This document shows positions 1-4,549 of a stretch of 8,174 nucleotides of DNA, piece after piece (within the stretch, counting starts at the first letter, position 1; each line of letters starts with the position of its first letter). Position numbers and translations under genes: made by a program. The stretch comes from DASQUK01 sp035697145. GTDB lineage: Bacteria > Actinomycetota > Acidimicrobiia > Acidimicrobiales > VFJN01. Location: the NCBI GenBank assembly GCA_035697145.1, contig DASSDL010000150.1:1-8174 (forward strand). The letters are read 5' to 3'. The notes beneath the pieces are model-generated. The model worked only from the letters and a program-made list of their open reading frames with translations, searched no databases and was not told the origin of the DNA.

Positions 1-7
1 TTCACAC

Positions 8-13
8 TACGGT
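8..13 (+). promoter_or_regulatory. -10 box of a leaderless promoter for the pmbA-like gene
   Basis: The hexamer TACGGT matches the actinobacterial -10 pattern TANNNT and ends 7 nt before the ATG at 21. Transcription would then start at or beside the A of the start codon. The same hexamer occurs before the minus-strand gene starting at 6682. Any -35 element lies outside the window. Confidence 0.55.
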
Positions 14-20
14 CCGGACG

Positions 21-1391
21 ATGGTCGAACTCGCCGATTCCACCCGGCTGGCCACCGACGCGTGCGAGCGGGCCCTGGCGTACGTCGGCGGTCGGGCCGA
101 GGCCGTCGCCGCAGCGCTGGTGGGCACGTCGTCGCTGACCCGTTTCGCGAACAGCCGCATCCACCAGAACGTCACCGAGGATCTCGAGGCGATGTCGCTC
201 ACGGTGGCGGTCGACGGGAGGGTGGCCCGCGCACAGACCACGCGCACCGATGCCTCCAGCCTGGAGGCGCTCGTCGAGCGGGCGCTGGCGGCGGCGGCCC
301 TCCGGCCGCCCGACCCCGAGTTCGCCGGCTTCGCCCCCGAGGCCCCGGTGCCGCTCGTCGACCATTGGGATGACGGCACCGCCGGGGCCACGCCCGACGA
401 GCGGGCGGCCATCGTGGCGGCGTTCGTCGAGGCGGGGGAGGGTCTGGAGGCTGCCGGCTACTGCTCGACGGAGGCCGCAACCCACGTGCTCGTGTCGACC
501 ACCGGGCAGCGAGCTGTGGGCCAGGCCACGACCGCAGAGCTCGACGGCATCCATCGCGCCTCGGTTCCGGACGGGGAGGGCGGGGGCGACACCGCCGACG
601 GCTACGCCCAGGCCACGTCCGTGCGGCTCGCGGATCTCGACGGTGCCGCCTGCGGAGCCCGTGCCGCCGCCAAGGCGGCGTCCGGCCGGAGCCCGGTGGA
701 GCTGCCGCCCGGCAACTACGAGGTCGTGCTCGAGCCCAGGGCGGTGGCGTCGGCGCTGGTCTATCCCGCCTACATGGGCTTCAACGGGAAGGCGCACGCC
801 GACGGCACGTCGTTCGTGCACCTCGGCGAGCAACAGTGGGACGCGGCCGTAGACATCTGGGACGACGCCACCGATCCCCGTGCCCTCGGCGTCGGCTTCG
901 ACGCCGAGGGCACGCCCAAGCGGCGACTGGACCTGGTGCGCCGCGGGGTCTCGTCCGGCCTGACGCACGACCGCCGCTCTGCGCGCCTGGCGGGCGTCGA
1001 GCCGACCGGCCACTCGGTCGGCTCCGAGGCGTTCGGCGGCTATGCCACCAGCCTGTTCCTCGGCGGAGGCGGCGACGCGCCGGATGAACTCGTCGGCCAG
1101 GTGGAGCGGGGTCTGCTGGTGACAGACCTCTGGTACAACCGCATCCTCGACCCCAAGACGCAGGTGGTGACCGGGCTCACGCGCAACGGCCTCTTCCTCG
1201 TAGAGGAGGGCCGGATCGTCGGACCGGTGCAGAACCTGCGCTACACGCAGTCCATCGTGGGCGGCTTCGGTCTGGGGAAGGTGCTGGGCCTGGGCGACGA
1301 CGCCCGGCTGGTGGGCAGCGAGGGCGGCATCATGCACGTCCCCTCGGCGCGGCTGGCGTCGTGGGCCTTCACCGGCAACGCCAGGGGGTAA
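21..1391 (+). CDS. pmbA: PmbA/TldE-family protein (TldD/TldE protease, non-catalytic type)
   Basis: This 456-residue protein has the layout of the TldD/PmbA family. The N-terminal part (about 1-110) includes SSLTRFANSRIHQN at 37-50. The C-terminal part carries GLLVTDLWYNRILDPKT (364-380) and VTGLTRNGLFLVEEGRI (383-399), which resemble the conserved family segment. In the known TldD/TldE complex, TldD holds the zinc in an HExxxH motif and TldE lacks it; the pair trims unfolded peptides, for example microcin B17 precursor and CcdA in E. coli. No HExxxH is present anywhere here, so this is the TldE/PmbA partner. A catalytic TldD would be expected nearby, probably upstream of the window. The reading frame stays open to the left edge, so an earlier start cannot be excluded, but the -10 box 7 nt before ATG 21 supports this start. 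Length is normal for the family. Family assignment is firm; the substrate is unknown. Confidence 0.88.
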   Translation: MVELADSTRLATDACERALAYVGGRAEAVAAALVGTSSLTRFANSRIHQNVTEDLEAMSLTVAVDGRVARAQTTRTDASSLEALVERALAAAALRPPDPEFAGFAPEAPVPLVDHWDDGTAGATPDERAAIVAAFVEAGEGLEAAGYCSTEAATHVLVSTTGQRAVGQATTAELDGIHRASVPDGEGGGDTADGYAQATSVRLADLDGAACGARAAAKAASGRSPVELPPGNYEVVLEPRAVASALVYPAYMGFNGKAHADGTSFVHLGEQQWDAAVDIWDDATDPRALGVGFDAEGTPKRRLDLVRRGVSSGLTHDRRSARLAGVEPTGHSVGSEAFGGYATSLFLGGGGDAPDELVGQVERGLLVTDLWYNRILDPKTQVVTGLTRNGLFLVEEGRIVGPVQNLRYTQSIVGGFGLGKVLGLGDDARLVGSEGGIMHVPSARLASWAFTGNARG

Positions 1392-1460
1392 GAGGCCCAG
1401 CGGATGGGGCGTTCCGCAGGCACCCCGCGTGGGAATTTGTTGCCGGGTCGCAGCTCAACA

Positions 1461-1475
1461 GCTGGGCCTCCCAGC
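1461..1475 (+). terminator. Weak hairpin, possible terminator after the pmbA-like gene
   Basis: GCTGGG and CCCAGC form a perfect 6-bp stem around a 3-nt loop, about 70 bp after the pmbA stop codon. No T-tract follows and the stem is short, so a terminator role is only possible. Confidence 0.22.
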
Positions 1476-1540
1476 AGCGCTGACCACCGAGAGCCAGGGT
1501 GACGTGCCTATCCGCGCACGTTCCAATGGCCCAGCGGACC

Positions 1541-1567
1541 TTGAATGTCACACCCTCTCGTTAGCCT
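1541..1567 (+). promoter_or_regulatory. Promoter of tag (-35 TTGAAT, -10 TAGCCT), leaderless
   Basis: TAGCCT at 1562-1567 ends 7 nt before ATG 1575, the same arrangement as at other genes in the window. TTGAAT at 1541-1546 is a possible -35, though the 15-bp spacer is short. This placement decides the start of tag: the in-frame ATG at 1545 would lie inside the promoter. Confidence 0.5.
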
Positions 1568-1574
1568 CCGATAC

Positions 1575-2192
1575 ATGACGGATGTCACCAGCAACGACGA
1601 CCTACGGGTGGGCGACGACGGCAAGCCGCGCTGCGGCTGGGGCACCAGCGACCCGCTCTACATCGACTACCACGACCACGAGTGGGGGCGGCCGCTGCGC
1701 GACGAGCGGGCCATGTTCGAGCTCATGTCCCTCGAGGCGTTCCAGTCCGGGCTCTCATGGCTGATCATCCTCCGAAAACGTCCCGGCTTCCGCGAGGCGT
1801 TCGACGGCTTCCAGCCCGACGTCGTGGCCGCCTACGGCGACGACGACGTTGCACGGCTCCTCGCCGACGAGCGCATCGTCCGCAATCGGGCCAAGGTGGA
1901 GGCCACCATCGCCAACGCCCGCGCGGTCGTGGCCTTGCACGAACAGGGTGAGTCGCTGGTTGACCTCGTGTTCTCGCACGCGCCCGCCTCCGACGAGCGC
2001 CCGCCCGGCCGCTTCCGGGCGTTCGCCGACATGCCCAGCCTGACGCCGGCGTCCACGGCTCTGGCCAAGGACCTGCGCCATCGGGGCTTCCGGTTCGTCG
2101 GCCCGGTGGTCGCGTACTCGCTGATGCAGGCCGGCGGCGTGGTCGACGACCACCTCGAAGGTTGCTGGGTCGACGTGCTTGCCGAAAACTAG
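1575..2192 (+). CDS. tag: DNA-3-methyladenine glycosylase I (Tag)
   Basis: The 205-residue product is a base-excision repair glycosylase that removes 3-methyladenine from alkylated DNA. The family's zinc-binding 'snap' is complete: C20 and H33 at the N-terminus (RCGWG...YHDHEWG) and H193 and C197 at the C-terminus (DDHLEGC). In E. coli Tag the equivalents are C4, H17, H175 and C179, with the same spacing within each pair. The base-recognition glutamate falls at E54 in LEAFQSGLSW, again 34 residues after the first cysteine as in E. coli (E38), followed by W62. The helix-hairpin-helix-type glycosylase core occupies most of the chain. The N-terminus has about 16 extra residues relative to E. coli. 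ATG 1575 is preferred over ATG 1545 because of the -10 box at 1562. The TAG stop codon forms the first three bases of the operator of the next gene. Confidence 0.95.
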   Translation: MTDVTSNDDLRVGDDGKPRCGWGTSDPLYIDYHDHEWGRPLRDERAMFELMSLEAFQSGLSWLIILRKRPGFREAFDGFQPDVVAAYGDDDVARLLADERIVRNRAKVEATIANARAVVALHEQGESLVDLVFSHAPASDERPPGRFRAFADMPSLTPASTALAKDLRHRGFRFVGPVVAYSLMQAGGVVDDHLEGCWVDVLAEN

Positions 2193-2207
2193 AACACGTT
2201 CTACTCT
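2179..2207 (+). promoter_or_regulatory. Promoter of the luciferase-like oxidoreductase gene
   Basis: TTGCCG (2179-2184) and TACTCT (2202-2207) are separated by exactly 17 bp, and the -10 box ends 6 nt before ATG 2214, predicting a leaderless mRNA. The -35 lies inside the last codons of tag. The spacer is filled by the palindrome at 2190-2203, so bound repressor would cover both core elements. Confidence 0.65.
2190..2203. promoter_or_regulatory. KstR-like operator, 14-bp palindrome
   Basis: TAGAACACGTTCTA has perfect 6-bp arms (TAGAAC / GTTCTA) around a 2-bp centre. It fits exactly the TNNAACNNGTTNNA consensus known for KstR, the TetR-family repressor of cholesterol catabolism in mycobacteria and rhodococci. 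It lies between the -35 and -10 boxes and overlaps the -10 by 2 bp, the expected place for steric repression. No regulator gene lies in the window, so which TetR protein binds is inference; other lipid-responsive TetR regulators could use a similar site. Confidence 0.65.
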
Positions 2208-2213
2208 GCGCCG

Positions 2214-3347
2214 ATGGAGTTCGGCGTCTTTGCCCAGCTGTTCGTGCCCCAGTTCGAGCGCGACCAGGACCCCAACGCAGAGCACAAGCGCATCTTCCGC
2301 AATGTCGAGATCGCCAAGGCGGCCGACCGCAACGCCTTCAAGTACGTGTGGTGCCCGCAGCATCACTTCCTCGACGAGTACAGCCACATGCCCGGGCCCG
2401 AGGCGTTCCTCGGCTATTGCGCCGGGCAGACCGAGCGGGTGCACCTCGGTTCGGCGATCTTCAACATCACGCCACCGGTCAACAAGCCCCAGCGGGTGGC
2501 CGAGAACGTGGCGTTGCTCGACCACCTGACCAACAACCGCTTCGAGTTCGGCACCGGGCGAGGCTCGTCGAGCACCGAGGTGCTCGGCTTCGACATTCCG
2601 AGCGTCGACATCACCAAGGCGATGTGGCGCGAGGCCATCCACGAGATCCCGAAGATGTGGAAGAACGCGCCCTACAGCCACGAGGGCGAGTTCTTCCGCA
2701 TGCCCGAGCGCAAGGTCTTCCCCAAGCCCTTCGGGCCGCTGCACCCGGCAATGTGGGTGGCGGGGGGCAGTCCCGGCACGTTCACCGAGGCGGGTGAGCT
2801 GGGTCTGGGGGTGTTCTGCTTCGCCATCGGCCGGCCCACCGACATGCAGTCGCTGGTCGAGGCCTACAAGTCCGCCATCGGCAGCGCCACCCCGGTGGGC
2901 GATTACGCCAACGACAACATCATGGGCGTGACCAACATGTTGTGCATGGAGGACCGGCGCAAGGCCTTCGAGGTCGCATCCGCCATGGGCATGAACTACT
3001 ACTCCTCCCTCGCCTACCACTGGCTCGACAACGTCCCTCGGCCGAAGCACCTGCCGCCGTGGCCCGAGAAGATCCCGGAGCCCAGTCCCGAGGCGGTCGA
3101 GCGGCTGTCGGCCGAGGGGTACATCGCCGTCGGCGACCCCGACGACTGCGCCCGCTCGGTCCAGCGTTGGGTCGACATTGGCTTCGACCAGCTCACGTTC
3201 AGCCCTACAACCAACACGCTGCCCACCGAGGTTGTCGTCGCCTCGATGGAGCTGTTCGGTCGCGAGGTCATCCCCCTGTTCGACGGCGACCCGGAGCACT
3301 CCACCACGCGGTATCGACATGCCGCCTCCGCCACTTTGCCGGCGTGA
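2214..3347 (+). CDS. LLM-class (bacterial luciferase-like) flavin or F420-dependent monooxygenase/oxidoreductase
   Basis: This 377-residue protein belongs to the bacterial luciferase-like TIM-barrel family, whose members oxidise or reduce organic substrates with reduced FMN or coenzyme F420. Visible landmarks are an N-terminal barrel strand (MEFGVFAQLF), the HHF motif at 50-52 that matches the family's EHHF region with Q for E, the signature at 88-117 (PVNKPQRVAENVALLDHLTNNR followed by GTGRG), a barrel strand at about 180-186 (MWVAGGS), and the C-terminal VGDPDDCARSVQRWVDIGF (306-324). It is longer than typical F420 oxidoreductases and closer to the alkanal/limonene monooxygenase branch, which needs a separate flavin reductase; none is visible here. 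Cofactor and substrate are not determined. The operator in its promoter suggests induction by sterol or lipid catabolites. ATG 2214 is fixed by the -10 box 6 nt upstream. The C-terminal roughly 15 residues look like a disordered tail. Confidence 0.85.
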   Translation: MEFGVFAQLFVPQFERDQDPNAEHKRIFRNVEIAKAADRNAFKYVWCPQHHFLDEYSHMPGPEAFLGYCAGQTERVHLGSAIFNITPPVNKPQRVAENVALLDHLTNNRFEFGTGRGSSSTEVLGFDIPSVDITKAMWREAIHEIPKMWKNAPYSHEGEFFRMPERKVFPKPFGPLHPAMWVAGGSPGTFTEAGELGLGVFCFAIGRPTDMQSLVEAYKSAIGSATPVGDYANDNIMGVTNMLCMEDRRKAFEVASAMGMNYYSSLAYHWLDNVPRPKHLPPWPEKIPEPSPEAVERLSAEGYIAVGDPDDCARSVQRWVDIGFDQLTFSPTTNTLPTEVVVASMELFGREVIPLFDGDPEHSTTRYRHAASATLPA

Positions 3348-3387
3348 CGGCCGGGGGCCCGCCGACGGCCCGCGCAGAGCGCGCGCG

Positions 3388-3393
3388 TAGGCT
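3388..3393 (+). promoter_or_regulatory. Possible -10 box before a small ORF
   Basis: TAGGCTGTCCGGC at 3388-3400 closely resembles TAGGCTGCCCGGGC before the gene at 6778. No ATG or GTG follows at the leaderless distance; the first ATG is at 3420, so a leader of about 20 nt with a ribosome binding site would result. No clear -35 is visible. Confidence 0.3.
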
Positions 3394-3419
3394 GTCCGGC
3401 CTGAGCCCTAGGAGCCGAC

Positions 3420-3491
3420 ATGTCACGGCACCCGCTCCCGGTGGGACCGCGCACACATCATCCTCGTCGAAGTGCCCGACGACGTGGCTGA
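3420..3491 (+). CDS. Possible small ORF (23 residues), perhaps a decayed or frameshifted small gene
   Basis: ATG 3420 follows AGGAG (3410-3414) by 5 nt and lies about 27 nt behind a -10-like TAGGCT, so the initiation signals are good. The ORF encodes only 23 residues, starting MSRHPLPVGPR and then turning Arg-rich. If the frame is shifted by +1 near base 3450 the reading becomes AHIILVEVPDDVAEPGRV, ending with TGA at 3520-3522; this reads more like a real protein than the unshifted tail. That suggests a broken small gene or a sequencing indel. I recognise no family. High GC content makes chance ORFs common, so confidence is low. Confidence 0.25.
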   Translation: MSRHPLPVGPRTHHPRRSARRRG

Positions 3492-3535
3492 GCCGGGTCG
3501 TGTCCGAGCGTCGAGGGGCTGAGCTCGGTGTCGGG

Positions 3536-4078
3536 TCAGTTCTCGTGGTAGAAGCCGAAGGGCGTCTGTTCGGTGGTGCCTCCCGGACCTGATGCTTCGA
3601 CCAGTAGGTGGGCGAGCATCGTCTCGTCGGGATAGCTCCAGTCGTAGACCCACCAGGTGCGACCGTCGGCCTCGCTGCTGGTGGCGTCACCGATCTGCTC
3701 GGCCAGGTCGCGGGTGCTCGTGCCCGTGGGCACGAGGAAGTAGCGGACCCGGTCAGCGTTGTCGGCGGCGGTCATGAGCCGAACCTGCCCGGCTCCCGCC
3801 GGCAGGGTGGAGAAGGCGCCGTCCTGCGGGAGTACAGGGTCGATTCTGACCTCGGTGATCGTCGGGGCCGGTGACGGGACGGTCGTCGTGGACCCGTTGG
3901 GTGCGCCCCTGGTTGGCGATGCGTTGGTCGCCGATGTGTCCGACTTTGCCCGGGCCTCTGCGGGTGCCCGGGCCGCTGTGCCGGCGGCGCCGTCCGTACC
4001 GCCGCACGCGGCGAGAACAGTCACGGCCAGGAATACCGGGAGCGCCGGTGCCAGCGCGCCGGTCAGGAACTTCCGCAT
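3536..4078 (-). CDS. Putative secreted lipoprotein with C-terminal beta (Ig-like) domain
   Basis: The 180-residue product starts with a classic lipoprotein signal: MRK, a hydrophobic stretch (about 8-22), then the lipobox LAAC with the lipidated cysteine at C25. After cleavage a Gly/Ala/Ser/Thr/Pro-rich linker (about 26-75) would hold the C-terminal domain away from the membrane. Residues about 76-178 alternate hydrophobic and polar residues (VRYFLVPTGTST, TWWVYDWSYP, AHLLVEASGPGG, FGFYHEN) and look like an immunoglobulin-like beta sandwich; this fold is inference. A possible Shine-Dalgarno GGAAGG (plus-strand bases 4086-4091) lies 7 nt before the ATG, so unlike most neighbours this gene appears to have a leader. 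It converges with the oxidoreductase gene. Role unknown; it has no recognisable catalytic motif. Confidence 0.75.
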   Translation of the reverse strand: MRKFLTGALAPALPVFLAVTVLAACGGTDGAAGTAARAPAEARAKSDTSATNASPTRGAPNGSTTTVPSPAPTITEVRIDPVLPQDGAFSTLPAGAGQVRLMTAADNADRVRYFLVPTGTSTRDLAEQIGDATSSEADGRTWWVYDWSYPDETMLAHLLVEASGPGGTTEQTPFGFYHEN

Positions 4079-4350
4079 GTGGGTGCCTTCCGCCGATTGC
4101 CTCGTGTGCCGTACAGACGCCGGACCTCCCGGATCGGTGGACAGGAACCCGAAGGTTTCCGCGGGCGCCCGAGAACGGAGGGTCAGCTACGTCACACCGT
4201 TGGGTCGCCGGTTGCCTCGGCGATCAGCTCGGGGGCCGTTGTTGCGGACGCCGTTCACCAACATGGCACGGGGTAGGCCGCCACAACTGGGTGGGGCGGG
4301 CACCAGCAGGCGATGATGCCGCCCTTGAAACCCCCATCGAGGAGGAGGCG

Positions 4351-4407
4351 ATGGACGCCGCCGACCGCTATGTCGTGGCCTTCCTCGATGGTCCCGACGA
4401 GAGTTGA
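4351..4407 (+). CDS. Possible small ORF (18 residues) with strong ribosome binding site
   Basis: GAGGAGGAGG directly precedes ATG 4351, with an AGGAG core (4340-4344) 6 nt before the start. The ORF reads MDAADRYVVAFLDGPDES and stops at TGA. The residue mix is balanced, unlike the Arg/Pro-rich noise around it. The frame is also open upstream (LETPIEEEA), so it could be the tail of a decayed longer gene. No family recognised and no clear promoter seen. Confidence 0.28.
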   Translation: MDAADRYVVAFLDGPDES

Positions 4408-4413
4408 GGGGGC

Positions 4414-4419
4414 TACGGT
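4414..4419 (+). promoter_or_regulatory. Possible -10 box for the leader ORF and fadD
   Basis: TACGGT is identical to the -10 hexamers at 8-13 and (minus strand) 6694-6689. A transcript from about 4427 would have a 24-nt leader before ATG 4451 and about 120 nt before the fadD GTG. No convincing -35 is visible. Confidence 0.35.
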
Positions 4420-4450
4420 CACCCCGCCGGCATCTCGCGGGTATCACCAG

Positions 4451-4549
4451 ATGTCCGCGAGACGTTCGGTCTTTCCTTCGGTCTTTCCACCGGGAGCATC
4501 GGGAGCATTGGACGGTAGGACGAGGCGGAGCGCCAGGTCAGCGACGTGA
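4451..4549 (+). CDS. Putative upstream leader ORF overlapping the fadD start (GTGA)
   Basis: ATG 4451 opens a 32-residue frame (MSARRSVFPSVFPPGASGAL, then an Arg/Ser-rich tail). Its TGA stop (4547-4549) overlaps the fadD GTG (4546-4548) as GTGA, the classic geometry of translational coupling. Two direct tandem repeats lie in it, a 12-bp pair and a 9-bp pair, both whole-codon units encoding SVFP-SVFP and GAS-GAL. The upstream ribosome binding site is weak (GCGGG). It could be a regulatory leader peptide, the remnant of a gene, or chance. Confidence 0.3.
   Translation: MSARRSVFPSVFPPGASGALDGRTRRSARSAT
4465..4509 (+). repeat. Two adjacent short tandem repeats
   Basis: TTCGGTCTTTCC occurs twice head to tail at 4465-4488 (perfect 12-bp unit). 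After a 3-bp gap, GGGAGCATC/GGGAGCATT occurs at 4492-4509 (9-bp unit, one mismatch). They lie 37-81 bp before the fadD start. Confidence 0.85.

Larger units (their letters stand above)
1392..1574. other. Intergenic region between pmbA-like gene and tag
   Basis: This 183-bp gap holds a weak hairpin (1461-1475) and the tag promoter at its right end. An 11-bp direct repeat, GGCCCAGCGGA, occurs at 1394-1404 and 1528-1538. I see no convincing gene in it. A short open frame adds 10 codons upstream of the chosen tag start (from ATG 1545), but that stretch covers the promoter and is probably untranslated. Confidence 0.5.
3348..3535. other. Gap between convergent oxidoreductase and lipoprotein genes
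   Basis: This 188-bp gap contains a small CGCGC-AGA-GCGCG hairpin (3371-3383) that could weakly terminate the oxidoreductase transcript. It also holds a -10-like TAGGCT (3388-3393) and a small ORF with a good ribosome binding site (3420-3491). No strong bidirectional terminator is visible. Confidence 0.4.
4079..4545. other. 467-bp gene-poor region upstream of the lipoprotein and acyl-CoA synthetase genes
   Basis: This stretch should hold the lipoprotein promoter (minus strand, left part) and the fadD promoter (plus strand, right part). I see the imperfect hairpin GGAACC-CGAA-GGTTTCC at 4144-4160, a small ORF with a strong ribosome binding site (4351-4407), a -10-like TACGGT (4414-4419), and a leader ORF with tandem repeats (4451-4549). 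No tRNA, riboswitch class or full-length gene is recognisable. The longer open frames crossing 4079-4340 have Arg/Pro/Gly-rich noise-like translations. Confidence 0.5.

Noticed and set aside
1430..1515. tRNA-like look of the stretch with GCTCAACAGC and the 6-bp hairpin
   Set aside because: No matching acceptor stem, no T-arm consensus GGTTCGA and no consistent cloverleaf could be drawn.
1394..1538. 11-bp direct repeat GGCCCAGCGGA flanking the tag upstream gap
   Set aside because: Too short and GC-rich to claim an attachment site or mobile-element scar; no transposase or inverted ends nearby.
1545..1574. Ten extra N-terminal codons for tag
   Set aside because: They cover the predicted -10 box and have no ribosome binding site; the E. 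coli protein needs no such extension.
1755..3320. 521-codon open frame on the minus strand
   Set aside because: It lies antisense to tag and the luciferase-like gene, both firmly identified by motifs. Its translation has the His/Gly/Val/Arg-rich composition of a high-GC shadow frame and no recognisable domain.
4144..4160. GGAACC-CGAA-GGTTTCC inverted repeat upstream of the lipoprotein gene
   Set aside because: One arm carries an extra base and the site matches no operator I know; it is noted within the gap entry but not called as regulatory.
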